The position numbers were made by a program, and so were the translations under genes. Shown here piece after piece: positions 18,915 to 27,367 of a DNA stretch of 64,000 nucleotides. Every line of letters starts with the position of its first letter. The first letter of the stretch is position 1. A model generated the notes under the pieces. The model was given only the letters and a program-made list of their open reading frames with translations. It had not been told where the DNA came from and did not search any database. The stretch comes from Parapontixanthobacter aurantiacus (GTDB lineage Bacteria; Pseudomonadota; Alphaproteobacteria; Sphingomonadales; Sphingomonadaceae), in contig NZ_WTYW01000003.1 of assembly GCF_009827635.1 (NCBI RefSeq), positions 124,001 through 188,000 on the forward strand. Direction: 5' to 3'.

Positions 18915-20102
18915 ATGGGCAACGCATCCTCGCGGGAATTCGATATCGTCGTCTATGGCGCCACCGGTTATACAGGGCGGCTCGTCGCCGAGCATTTCGT
19001 GCGCGAATATGGCGAGGCCGCCAACGGCCCCAAATGGGCGATGGCGGGACGGACCCTCAGCAAACTCGAAGCCGTCCGCGAGGAAATCGGCGCGCCCGCG
19101 ACCGTCCCGCTGATCGTAGCCGATGCCGACGAGCCCGACACGCTTGCCGCGATGTGCGAACGCACTCGCGTCGTCCTCACCACCGTCGGGCCCTATACGC
19201 TCTACGGCGAACCGCTTGTGAAAGCCTGCTGCGACGCGGGCACGGATTATGCCGATCTGACAGGCGAGCCTACCTGGATCTACGACATGATCGGCAAGTA
19301 CGACGCGCTGGCCAAGGCGACCGGTGCGCGCATCTGCTTCTCGTCCGGCTTCGATTCCATTCCATTCGATCTCGGCGTCCTCATGCTGCAGAAGGAAGCT
19401 AAGGAGCGGTTCGGCGCGCCTGCCCCGAGGGTTCGCGGACGGGTCCGCGCGATGGAGGGGACCTGGTCGGGCGGGACTGCGGCGAGCATGAAGGTCGTCA
19501 TGCAGACCATGATGAAGAACCCGAAGCTCTTCAAGCTGATGAGCAATCCGTTCGCTCTGACGCCCGGCTTCGAAGGGCCGGAACAGCCCGGCGGCATGAT
19601 CCCGCGGCACGAGGAGGATCTGGGCAAATGGGCCGCCCCCTTCGTCATGGCGGGCATCAACACGAAGAACGTCCACCGCACCAACTTCCTGCGCGGCCAT
19701 CCTTACGGCAAAGATTTTCGCTATGACGAAATGGTGCTGACTTCGCCGGGCGAGATGGGAAAGAAAGCGGCCGAAACGATCGCTTCGGGTCTGAAGAGCA
19801 TGGTTTCGGGCGAAGGCGGGCCAAAGCCGGGCGAAGGTCCGACGCCGGAGCAGCGAGAGAACGGCTACTACGACGTACTCTTCATCGGCGAGATGCCCGA
19901 TGGGCAAAAGCTACGCTATGCGGTCAAGGGACGCTACGATCCGGGATATGGTTCGACCAGCCGAATGCTTGCCGAGACCGGAATGGCGCTGCTCGACTGC
20001 GATGCCGAGGGCGGGATCGGCACACCCGGAGCGTTCCTCGGCGAGGCGCTGGTCGAGCGGTTGCGCGAGCATGCTGCCCTGACTTTCGAAGCGGAGAGCT
20101 GA
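18915..20102 (+). CDS. Saccharopine dehydrogenase NADP-binding family protein
   Basis: 395 aa, ATG preceded by a strong AAAGGAG. It has an N-terminal Rossmann fold (DIVVYGATGYTGRLVAEHF), then AMAGRTLSKLEAVREEIGAP and TVGPYTLYGEPLVKACCDAG, DLTGEPTWI, which match the saccharopine reductase-like / trans-acting enoyl reductase family. In actinobacteria relatives act in lipid synthesis. Here the substrate is unknown. The gene stands alone, converging on the TonB receptor gene. Confidence 0.82.
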   Translation: MGNASSREFDIVVYGATGYTGRLVAEHFVREYGEAANGPKWAMAGRTLSKLEAVREEIGAPATVPLIVADADEPDTLAAMCERTRVVLTTVGPYTLYGEPLVKACCDAGTDYADLTGEPTWIYDMIGKYDALAKATGARICFSSGFDSIPFDLGVLMLQKEAKERFGAPAPRVRGRVRAMEGTWSGGTAASMKVVMQTMMKNPKLFKLMSNPFALTPGFEGPEQPGGMIPRHEEDLGKWAAPFVMAGINTKNVHRTNFLRGHPYGKDFRYDEMVLTSPGEMGKKAAETIASGLKSMVSGEGGPKPGEGPTPEQRENGYYDVLFIGEMPDGQKLRYAVKGRYDPGYGSTSRMLAETGMALLDCDAEGGIGTPGAFLGEALVERLREHAALTFEAES

Positions 20103-20142
20103 GGAGCAAAAAGGTACTCCTTCGAACTCTCCGCCGGGCCAG

Positions 20143-22344
20143 CTAGAAACTTGCCCGAATGCTCGCCTTGAAATTGCGTCCGGCGAGCGGCACGAAATCC
20201 TTGGTAAAGCTCGTCGCCCGCCGACCGGTGACGTCGAAGATATTGTCGACGGACACCAGCAGGCGGATCGCGTCGTTATCTTCGAACGGACGCCATGCGA
20301 GCGAGGCATTGACGAACGTATATCCGTCGGTCGTCGTTTCGAACGGCGCGACTCGCGTCTGATCTTCATACCATTCGACTTCGCCGCGCGCATCGAATTG
20401 CCCCATCTCCGCGAACAGCGCGGCGGACAGGCCGAGCGGGGGGATGCGCGGGACGTCGGTATCGTCGTCCAGTTCGGCGCGGACATATTCCGCCCTCAGA
20501 TCGGTACCGAGACGCAGATCGTCCGTATCGACGAAGTCGTAGATCAACTGCCCCTCTATCCCGGTATAGGTCGCACCCTGCTGAAGAAAGGCATAGACGG
20601 GCAGATCGTCTTCCTCTTCCCCGGTCTGGGCGAGATAGATGTAATCGTCGAACCAGTTACGAAAGGCAGCGACGCTGAATTCGGCATCGCCCCGACGACC
20701 ACGGGCGAACAGTTCGACGCCCCATGCCTTTTCGCTTTCGAGATCGGGATCGCCTATTTCGAAGGCCTGCGTGGCGATGTGGGGGCCGTTGGCGAACAGC
20801 TCTTCCCCGGCGGGCGCGCGCGCCACGCGAGAGACATTGACGCCGGTCCGGAAGGCATCGTCCGCTTCGTAGGCGACGCCGATTGCCCCGGATATCGTAT
20901 CGAAATCGCGTTCGATACCCAAAGTCATGCTGTCGACCGAAGTGTTCTCGTAACGGACCGACCCTTCGAGCTGGATTGGTCCATTCCCATATTCCTGCAA
21001 GGCGAACAGTGCGAATTGCTCGGTCTCGTTCGGGGCGACGAATGCCTCCTCGCCGATCGCTTCGAAATCGCGGGTATAGTATTGGAAGCCCAGCGAACCT
21101 CGCAACGCGCCGAACGGGTTCTGCACCAGTTCCGCCCGGGCCTCGATGCCGCTGACATCGAACACCGTGCCCACCTCGTCGCCTTCGAATTCCGTATGCG
21201 TGTAGTCGGAATATCCCGCCCTCAGCTTCAGCCGGTCGAACAGCCCGTTTCCTAGCGCAATGTCGCCGCGAAAATCGGCGCGATACTGGCGAAGACCTAT
21301 GCTTACGCGCTCTTCACCTTCCTCTTCGCCGGTTTCTTCCTCTTCGCCCTCTTCCTCGCCATGATGATGCCCCGCTCCCGGTCGACCCGGAACGCCGTAC
21401 ATCGTGTCATAGACTCCGAACGAAACGCCCATGTTGCTATCGCCGCGGAAGAAGGCGATGCCGCCGTTCGCGCTCCAGGTTTCGGTCGCGCTGTTCGGCA
21501 GGAAACCGCGCTGGTCGGCTGCCTCGCGCAGCTCGTCGGCCTCTTCGAAATTGCCTTCCTCTTGTTCCTCGGCAGCGTCGGCGAGCAGATCCGCCCGCAA
21601 CTCCGGCGCCACTGTAAAACCGGGAACCTCAAGGTCGTCGGTCTTGCGCCATGAGCCATCGACATGGCCGATGAAACCGCCGCCCAGGATCGCATCGACC
21701 GAGCCGCCGAATTCGCGCAGATCGGTGGCGGAATCAGTTCCCGCAAGGAAATCTACGTGAAAGGGTTCGTCCGTGAAGCGGCGGGGAATGCGCTTGTCGA
21801 TGACGTTCACTGCGCCGCCGATGGCCTGGCTGCCGTATAGAAGGACGGCGGGACCACGAAGAACCTCGATCGCTTCGGTTGTTAGGGGATCGATGGATAC
21901 GGCGTGGTCGTCCGAAGTGTTGGAGGCATCGATCGCGCCGATCCCGTCAATCAGAACCTTGACGCGCTCGCCCGAGAACCCGCGCAGGATCGGTCGCGAG
22001 GCACCGGGTGCGAAACCGGATGCGGAAACGCCGGGCTGGCTGGCAAGGACTTCGCCGAGCTGACCGTCGAGATTGCGTTGCAATTCTTCGCCTTCGACGA
22101 CGGTCGTACCGGCAAGAAGGTCGAGTTGGCGCAGACCCGCGGCGGTCACGACGATCCGGTTCAAGGGATCGATGCGCCGGTTGTGAAAGTCATCGTCGAG
22201 CGGCTCTTCATCGCCTGCATCCTCGGAGGGAGTGCTGATGGGCTCCTCAGTTTCCTGGGCTTGGGCAGGTCCGGCGAATGCCATGCTGGCTGCCGAGACT
22301 GCGGCGAGAAGGGCGACCTTGAATGTGAAATGATGATACAACAT
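20143..22344 (-). CDS. TonB-dependent receptor, ZnuD-like
   Basis: 733 aa from ATG at 22344, chosen because GAGG lies 6 bases upstream and a signal peptide follows (ALLAAVSAASMAFAGPAQAQ). The plug domain is present (VVTAAGLRQLDLLAGTTVVEG, ASGFAPGASRPILRGFSG, VLRGPAVLLYGSQAIGGAVNV) and the C-terminus ends in an aromatic-type strand (GRNFKASIRASF). A loop near residue 390 carries GAGHHHGEEEG followed by a Glu-rich run, as in ZnuD-type zinc receptors. It therefore probably imports zinc or a zinc complex across the outer membrane. Its promoter side ends at the island 1 boundary. Confidence 0.85.
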   Translation of the reverse strand: MLYHHFTFKVALLAAVSAASMAFAGPAQAQETEEPISTPSEDAGDEEPLDDDFHNRRIDPLNRIVVTAAGLRQLDLLAGTTVVEGEELQRNLDGQLGEVLASQPGVSASGFAPGASRPILRGFSGERVKVLIDGIGAIDASNTSDDHAVSIDPLTTEAIEVLRGPAVLLYGSQAIGGAVNVIDKRIPRRFTDEPFHVDFLAGTDSATDLREFGGSVDAILGGGFIGHVDGSWRKTDDLEVPGFTVAPELRADLLADAAEEQEEGNFEEADELREAADQRGFLPNSATETWSANGGIAFFRGDSNMGVSFGVYDTMYGVPGRPGAGHHHGEEEGEEEETGEEEGEERVSIGLRQYRADFRGDIALGNGLFDRLKLRAGYSDYTHTEFEGDEVGTVFDVSGIEARAELVQNPFGALRGSLGFQYYTRDFEAIGEEAFVAPNETEQFALFALQEYGNGPIQLEGSVRYENTSVDSMTLGIERDFDTISGAIGVAYEADDAFRTGVNVSRVARAPAGEELFANGPHIATQAFEIGDPDLESEKAWGVELFARGRRGDAEFSVAAFRNWFDDYIYLAQTGEEEDDLPVYAFLQQGATYTGIEGQLIYDFVDTDDLRLGTDLRAEYVRAELDDDTDVPRIPPLGLSAALFAEMGQFDARGEVEWYEDQTRVAPFETTTDGYTFVNASLAWRPFEDNDAIRLLVSVDNIFDVTGRRATSFTKDFVPLAGRNFKASIRASF

Positions 22345-22501
22345 AACGCGCCTCATACCGATCTTTGCCGGCCGCGCAACAGCAGTTTTCTGATAAAAGA
22401 CTTGGAAATCGATCAAACGCCGACATCGCGCGGCAAATCGCAGGCACGATCTGATGTGCTGCAACAGACGGAACGACAAACCGATGGTATCGAAGAATGT
22501 C

Positions 22502-22546
22502 TGGAGCGGGCGAGGCGATTCGAACGCCCGACCCCAACCTTGGCAA
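22502..22546 (-). repeat. attL: duplicated 3' half of tRNA-Gly
   Basis: Identical over 45 bp to the 3' end of the tRNA-Gly gene at 37084, including the encoded CCA, T-arm and anticodon. It stops inside the anticodon arm and no 5' half follows, so it is not a functional tRNA. Confidence 0.9.
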
Positions 22547-22677
22547 CTGCCTCTCGGCATTTTCGCTATCGTTTTCGTATTCAGTAAAATCTACGATATT
22601 CCAGGCAATATCAATTGCTTGTTTCTCACATCGAGTCCCCATTGGTACGCTGCGATTTCCGGCGGTTTCCCTCCTAC

Positions 22678-22725
22678 TGCTTCCCCCCTGCTTCCCCGGC
22701 CATGCTGCACCTGTGTGGGGAAGCA
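22678..22725. repeat. Putative integrase arm-type sites, left end
   Basis: TGCTTCCCC occurs at 22678-22686 and 22689-22697 (11-bp period) and inverted, GGGGAAGCA, at 22717-22725. The same arrangement is seen at the right end (36987-37032). Tyrosine integrases with an arm-binding domain bind such short repeats on both sides of the core. Confidence 0.55.
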
Positions 22726-22801
22726 AATATCAAGCGCGTGGGCCACCGGAGCGCAGGAGCAACTTCGAAAGGAATGACAACTCAAATCAAGGACAAATCG
22801 C

Positions 22802-24094
22802 ATGACCAGACTAACTAAACGCACCGTCGAGGCGCTCAAATCCAACCGAGAGCGCGACACCTTTCTTTGGGACAGCGAACTGCGCGGTTTTGGCGTTCGC
22901 GTTAAACCCAGCGGCACCAAAACATTTATCATCCAATATCGAAACCAAGAGGCGAGGACCCGTCGCTGTGTTATAGGCCAATATGGTGTTCTGACTGTCG
23001 AGCAAGCCCGCGACCTCGCCCAAAAGAAGCTCGCCGCTGTGATCGACGGGGCCGACCCATCCGCCGAACGGCACTCGGTCCGTACGGGGCTGACAATCGC
23101 AGCAGTTTGCGATTGGTATCTTGCCGAGGCCGAATCCGGTCGGCTGATCGGACGAAACCGCCGCCCCATCAAGGCGTCATCGGTCGCAGGTGATCGAAGC
23201 CGTATTGAACTCCACATTAAGCCGCTGATCGGCAATCGCGTGGTCAGCCAATTGAAATTGGCAGATATTGAACGCTTGCAAGGTGATATTGCGGCTGGTC
23301 GAACCGCCCGAGCGAGGCGCACAAGCCGAGGTGGGCAAACGGCCGGCGGCTCAGGCGTTGCTGCCCGCGCCATCAGCACGCTTCGCGCTCTACTCAATCA
23401 CGCCCGCCGCCTCGGCATTATTGAGGTTAGTCCGGCAACAGGCGTGCGCATCATGGCCTCGCAGAAGGTGAAGCGATATCTGAGCGCTGGCGAAATCCGT
23501 CACCTTGGCAAGGTGATGACGCAGATGGAACGCGAGGGCGAACACCCGGCCGGCCTCGCTGCGATCCGCGTCATGCTTCTCACCGGTTTTCGCCGCACGG
23601 AAGTGCTGGCAATGCGCAAGGCATGGGTTCAGCCCGACGACAATCTCGTCCGTTTTCCGGATACCAAGTCCGGTCCGCAGATCCGCGTGGCCGGAGACTC
23701 AGCAATGCACGTGCTGGAGGCTCAGGCTTTGTCCAGTCATTCGCCCTTCATCTTCCCGGCGGATTGGGGCGATGGGCATTTCGTAGGCGTCGTTCGGGTG
23801 CTGGGCCGAGTCTGCGCGCGTGCAGGCCTGGACAAAGTGACACCGCACACCCTGCGCCACAGCTTTGCCAGCATGGCAGCGGCGCAAGGTTTCAGTGAAC
23901 TGACCATCTCGGGCCTACTCGGTCACGCCCCGCGCGGCGTAACCCAGCGCTATGTGCACCTGGATACCGCGCTCATCATCGCGGCGGATCAAGTGGCGGC
24001 AGAGATTGCGCGACTATTGGACGGTGGCGAGTTGCGGAGCGTGCGGGAGATCAAGCAAGCGCGCACACTGGCAGCTTTGCGTGCAGTTGCATGA
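22802..24094 (+). CDS. Tyrosine recombinase/integrase of island 1
   Basis: 430 aa. The N-terminus is an arm-type DNA-binding domain (FLWDSELRGFGVRVKPSGTK, YRNQEARTRR), followed by a core-binding domain (about 100-200) and the catalytic domain with Arg in LLTGFRRTEVL, HxxR in TPHTLRHSFASM, His in LLGHAPRG and nucleophile Tyr in TQRYVHLDTA. It lies just inside the left att repeat and reads into the island, so it is the natural candidate for integration at tRNA-Gly. Confidence 0.93.
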   Translation: MTRLTKRTVEALKSNRERDTFLWDSELRGFGVRVKPSGTKTFIIQYRNQEARTRRCVIGQYGVLTVEQARDLAQKKLAAVIDGADPSAERHSVRTGLTIAAVCDWYLAEAESGRLIGRNRRPIKASSVAGDRSRIELHIKPLIGNRVVSQLKLADIERLQGDIAAGRTARARRTSRGGQTAGGSGVAARAISTLRALLNHARRLGIIEVSPATGVRIMASQKVKRYLSAGEIRHLGKVMTQMEREGEHPAGLAAIRVMLLTGFRRTEVLAMRKAWVQPDDNLVRFPDTKSGPQIRVAGDSAMHVLEAQALSSHSPFIFPADWGDGHFVGVVRVLGRVCARAGLDKVTPHTLRHSFASMAAAQGFSELTISGLLGHAPRGVTQRYVHLDTALIIAADQVAAEIARLLDGGELRSVREIKQARTLAALRAVA

Positions 24095-24197
24095 CGCCTA
24101 CTTGGCTAAGATTGCCCAAAAGTCAGATTGAAAAACTGCGGTAGCTCGTGGATAGCGCTCCAAATCAAAGCCCGTCTCCAGAAATGGGGATGGGCCT

Positions 24198-24283
24198 TGT
24201 GGATAAGCCTGTGGTCTGTTCGGACTATCAGGAACCGGGATTCACGGACTATCAGGAACCCAAAGCTCGGACTATCAGGAACC
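24198..24283. other. Iteron-type origin remnant: DnaA box plus three iterons
   Basis: The 16-mer CGGACTATCAGGAACC occurs three times, at 24221-24236, 24245-24260 and 24268-24283, with periods of 24 and 23 bp (about two helical turns). A perfect DnaA box, TTATCCACA, lies at 24206-24198 on the minus strand just before them. This is the build of an iteron plasmid origin. No replication initiator gene is intact next to it; the integrase is on one side and the MNT-HEPN gene on the other. Confidence 0.6.
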
Positions 24284-24342
24284 GAAACAGGCCTCAAACC
24301 CGCAGAAATGCTTGGCTCCAGCATCCCTTAACAATGCTAACG

Positions 24343-24361
24343 ACAATCCTTCTCGGATTGT
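24343..24361 (+). other. Small inverted repeat
   Basis: ACAATCC (24343-24349) and GGATTGT (24355-24361) form a perfect 7-bp stem with a 5-base loop. There is no T-run, so it is not a clear terminator; it lies in the 380-bp non-coding stretch between the integrase and the MNT-HEPN gene. Confidence 0.3.
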
Positions 24362-24477
24362 TGCTAACACTAGGCACAGCGGCGCGCGGCTCCTCAGCGC
24401 TTTGGGGTGCGCCGTCACTGCGCGCCTTATGCACTCGGCAGGTGCAAGCTTCGCGGCTGCTTGCTAGAGATTAAACG

Positions 24478-25416
24478 ATGAAGACCGACCTCGATCATCT
24501 TCCCCCGCAAAAGCAGCGCGAGATCGAGCGCGTCGTGCAGCTTATCTTCGAAGAATTCGACGATGCCTTCGCGCTCGCTAAGCATGAGTGGAAGAAGGCC
24601 GGGCGGATACTTAAGGTCATTCTTTACGGCAGCTATGCTCGCGGGACCTGGGTCGACGAGCCTCACACGGCCAAGGGATACCGCTCCGACTTTGATCTTC
24701 TGATCATCGTCAACGACAAGCGACTCACTGACAGGGTGAAGTACTGGGCGAAGCTCGATGACCGGCTAATGCGCGAATATGGCGTTACCGGTACGCTCCA
24801 GACGCCGGTCAATTTTATCGTGCATACCCTGCAAGAGGTGAATAACGGGCTGGCACATGGGCGCTACTTCTTCATGGATGTGAAGGAGGACGGGGTTGCG
24901 CTCTACCAATCCGACGACACCGACCTGCATACGCCCAAGCCGAAGACGCTGGAACAGGCGCTGGCGATGGCTCAGGAGTATTTTGACGAGTGGATGCCGT
25001 CAGCCGAGCAGTTTCTCATCCAGGGGAACGAGGCCACGAAAAGAGGCTGGAACAAGAAAGCAGCGTTTGAACTGCACCAAGCGGCTGAGCGCCTTTATCA
25101 CTGCGTTCTGCTCGTTTGCACCTTCTATACGCCGCATAACCACAATCTTGCATTCCTGCGCACCCAGGCTGAACGGATCGACCCGCGTCTTACTTACGTC
25201 TGGCCGCGTGAAACGAAGCGTGATCGCGCACGCTTCGAGAAGCTCAAGGAAGCTTACGTGAAGGCGCGCTACTCGAAGCACTACCGCATCAACAAGGAAG
25301 AACTCGATTGGCTCGGTGAGCAAGTCGAAGAGCTGGGTCGCGTCGTCCACGATGTATGCACAGAACGCCTCGAAAAGCTTCAAGCCGATGCCAAATCGTG
25401 CCCGGATAAGCAGTAG
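24478..25416 (+). CDS. Nucleotidyltransferase-HEPN fusion protein
   Basis: 312 aa. Residues 40-115 form a minimal nucleotidyltransferase fold: LYGSYARGTWVDE and, 12 residues on, SDFDLLIIV (the GS...DxD signature). Residues about 165-300 form a HEPN domain (AAFELHQAAERLYHCVLLVC, HNLAFLRTQAERIDP). Where separate, MNT and HEPN proteins form toxin-antitoxin pairs. Here they are fused, and the RNase motif Rx4-6H of HEPN toxins is not evident (only RYSKH). It may be a nucleotide-modifying enzyme or an inactive toxin relative. Confidence 0.8.
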   Translation: MKTDLDHLPPQKQREIERVVQLIFEEFDDAFALAKHEWKKAGRILKVILYGSYARGTWVDEPHTAKGYRSDFDLLIIVNDKRLTDRVKYWAKLDDRLMREYGVTGTLQTPVNFIVHTLQEVNNGLAHGRYFFMDVKEDGVALYQSDDTDLHTPKPKTLEQALAMAQEYFDEWMPSAEQFLIQGNEATKRGWNKKAAFELHQAAERLYHCVLLVCTFYTPHNHNLAFLRTQAERIDPRLTYVWPRETKRDRARFEKLKEAYVKARYSKHYRINKEELDWLGEQVEELGRVVHDVCTERLEKLQADAKSCPDKQ

Positions 25417-25424
25417 ACGCCGAT

Positions 25425-25595
25425 TTGATTGGCCGGCAGCTTATCGATCTGGCTTGCCGGAAGCAGACCTTCGGCTATCGACCCCATTTCGGTGGTAGCA
25501 GCGCATTCGACCTATCGCCAAAAGCGGTCGTTCATGAAGAACCGGTTGTCGTTGGTAACGCGCCTCAATCCCAGCCATTCTGGTACGAGATCTGA
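25425..25595 (+). CDS. Possible short or decayed ORF (56 aa)
   Basis: A TTG-started frame of 56 codons follows the MNT-HEPN stop by 8 bp. The translation has a protein-like composition (RKQTFGYRPHFGGSSAF, VVVGNAPQSQPFWYEI) but there is no ribosome binding site. It could be the tail of a lost gene. The rest of the stretch up to 25720 shows nothing I can support. Confidence 0.25.
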   Translation: MIGRQLIDLACRKQTFGYRPHFGGSSAFDLSPKAVVHEEPVVVGNAPQSQPFWYEI

Positions 25596-25720
25596 ACGCC
25601 CAAAAACAGTTGATCGTATAGCGGCAGCTACGCGCTACACTCTCCGAGACACAACAAATCGTCGCGAAAAATTCAGAATGTCAGCGGTCGACAAAAGGGC
25701 GGTCGCGAACCGCAGTCGAA

Positions 25721-25749
25721 AACGGCGCCGGGTTTAAGCCAGCGCCGTT
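25721..25749 (-). terminator. Intrinsic-terminator-like hairpin
   Basis: GCGCCGTT/AACGGCGC arms of 8 bp (25721-25728 and 25742-25749) with a 13-base loop; on the minus strand the stem is followed by TTTT. It is placed 35 bp downstream of the stop of the small secreted protein gene at 25784. Confidence 0.45.
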
Positions 25750-25783
25750 CATCGTTCTCATTCAATGCGAAGTGGCCTGAGAA

Positions 25784-26035
25784 TCAACCGTTGCATGAAT
25801 ACTCAAATTGCGCCGCGAAATAACCGGCGTTCTGGATTATGCGAATGACGTTGAAAGATGCCAGACCGCCATTCGAAGCACAGATGTTTTGCGCACCTTG
25901 CTCGGCCGCAGCTATGGCCTGTCCCACTTCGGGTAGAAATGGCCCGATATCCGTTTGCTGAGCAACCGCGGCAGAAGAGCCAAATGCGATTGCAGCCGAG
26001 AGTGCCAGAACCTTCGTTTTAGGGTCCGGACCCAT
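25784..26035 (-). pseudogene. Small secreted protein gene split by IS insertion
   Basis: 83 codons are open in the present state, beginning with an ATG that lies within the IS end (MGPDP from the inverted repeat) and joining in frame to KTKVLALSAAIAFGSSAAVA, a signal peptide, then a ~58-residue mature protein with two Cys (QNICASNGG and EYSCNG). If the IS and one TA copy are removed, the frame runs from ATG at 26881 as MFKTKTKVLALS, with no gap. So the IS cut the gene after codon 4 but left an open frame with a new start. Whether it is still expressed is unknown. A B12 riboswitch lies upstream of the original start. I do not recognise the family. Confidence 0.6.
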
Positions 26036-26868
26036 AAACGGGATTCACAGCAGCATCGAGATGTGATTCACCTGCCTCCAGTGAGGAGGTGTGGTGGATG
26101 GCGGATTTCTTCTGGTTTTCGGATGAGCAGTGGGCGCGGATTGAACCGCTTCTGCCGCAGGATACGCGTGGTATGCCGAGGGTCGATGACCGTCGGGTGC
26201 TCTCCGGGATTGTCCATGCTCTGAAGAGCGGCGGTCGCTGGGGCGATTGCCCGGAACATGTCTACGGTCCGAAGAAGACGCTCTACAACCGCTTCCGGCG
26301 CTGGGCCGAACGCGGCGTGTGGGAACGGATCTTCGCCCAGCTCGCCGGGGTCGATGGCGTCCCTGAAAGGCTCTTCATCGACAGCAGCTGCATCAAGTTC
26401 CACCGCACCGCCGGCGGCGCAAAAGGGGGGCCTTGGCTCATGGTATCGGCATCACCAAAGGCGGACGCAACACCAAGCTCCATGCCGTCTGCGACGAGAA
26501 GGGCCGCCCGCACGTCCTCCTGCTGACGCCGGGCAACACGCACGATGCCAAGGTCGCTATCCAGACGATCAATGCCGTACCGCCATCCGACTATCTGGTC
26601 GCCGACAAGGGCTATGACAGCAACGCTTTGCGTTCCTGGCTGATCGAACGCGGCACCACCCCGGTCATCCCGTCGAAGTCCAACCGCAAGGTGCAGATCG
26701 AGCATGACCGGCAGATATACCGCCAGCGCAATGTCGTCGAACGCATGTTCTGCCGCTTCAAGGACTGGCGCCGCGTCGCCACCCGCTTCGACCGCAATAT
26801 CAAGACCTTCATGGCCACCATCGCCATCGCAGCATTCGTCACATGGTGGCTCTAATGAGTCCGGACCC
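26022..26868 (+). mobile_element. IS5-family (IS427-like) insertion sequence
   Basis: 847 bp with imperfect terminal inverted repeats starting GGGTCCGGAC at both ends (26022 onward, and reversed from 26868), flanked by a TA duplication (26020-26021 and 26869-26870). It encodes a two-frame DDE transposase. TA duplication and frameshifted transposase fit the IS427 subgroup. It interrupts the small secreted protein gene. Confidence 0.85.
26098..26855 (+). CDS. IS5-family transposase, made by -1 frameshift
   Basis: Frame A runs from ATG 26098 (AGGAGG 8 bases upstream) to 26526; frame B covers about 26433-26855. The two join at a slippery AAAAGGGGGG at 26421-26430 by a -1 shift, giving about 250 aa. 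Frame A has the N-terminal domain (FSDEQWARIEPLLPQ) and first catalytic Asp (LFIDSSCIKFHR). Frame B has LAHGIGITKGGRNTKLHAV, second Asp in LVADKGYDSNALR and the Glu region RNVVERMFCRFKDWRRV. All DDE elements are present, so the element may be active. Confidence 0.85.
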
Positions 26869-27034
26869 TAGTTTTGAACATGGCATTTTCTCCGTGGGCT
26901 CTGAGCCCTTCACGCCGATATAGTGGCTTGGATCTCCGGACCTCGGCCGAGCAGCCTGGTCAACGGACGCGATACGCCGACCGGGCGTGCTCGGAGCAAT
27001 CCAAGCCGCTTATCGTCGCTCCGATGAAAATGAT

Positions 27035-27252
27035 TCCGCGCCCGACCAATCCCATGAATCAGGCAAGAGCGACTCGCTCCGGTCGGTCTCCTGGCTCGCG
27101 GGTCATCACTTGAAATACACCTTCCCGAACCAAACAATCAGTCCAGTGGTTGCGGAGTGACCCGCCAGTATTTCTCGCTCGCCGCTTACAGTTGCAGGGA
27201 CAGCCGCAGATTTGACCTTGGAGGGCCTCACTGTGTTCCCGTTACCGGTGCG
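27035..27252 (-). promoter_or_regulatory. Cobalamin riboswitch 1
   Basis: On the minus strand the conserved cores of the AdoCbl riboswitch are present: GGGAACACAGTGAGG near 27246, CTGTCCCTGCAACTGTAAG near 27200, and the B12 box AGCCAGGAGACCGACC at 27096-27081. It is closely similar to the copy at 30945-31163. The first open frame downstream is the small secreted protein gene whose original ATG is at 26881; the 150 bp in between contains no gene. Confidence 0.85.
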
Positions 27253-27367
27253 AACTTGAAGCTGAATGCGCGCAACTTTGCATGCAGCTGATTTTGAGTA
27301 TCGGTACGCAGCTTTGAAAACAAGGGCTGATGCGCTCGTTTCGCGTCGAATAGCGCGAAAAACATCG

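Noticed and set aside
18174-19907. 577-codon minus-strand frame
   Set aside because: Covers the dCTP deaminase and saccharopine dehydrogenase-like genes in antisense; no family pattern, and both plus-strand genes are certain.
21360-21440. His/Glu-rich stretch in the TonB receptor as a possible sequencing error
   Set aside because: Frame and barrel pattern continue on both sides, and such loops are typical of zinc receptors.
22502-22546. A second tRNA-Gly gene
   Set aside because: Only the 3' 45 bp are present; no D-arm or 5' acceptor strand.
24221-24283. Possible CRISPR array
   Set aside because: Only three 16-bp units with 7-8 bp between them; too short for repeats and spacers, fits iterons. 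No cas genes in the window.
26910-27137. 75-codon minus-strand frame
   Set aside because: Lies within the cobalamin riboswitch 1 sequence and its downstream platform; composition follows RNA structure.
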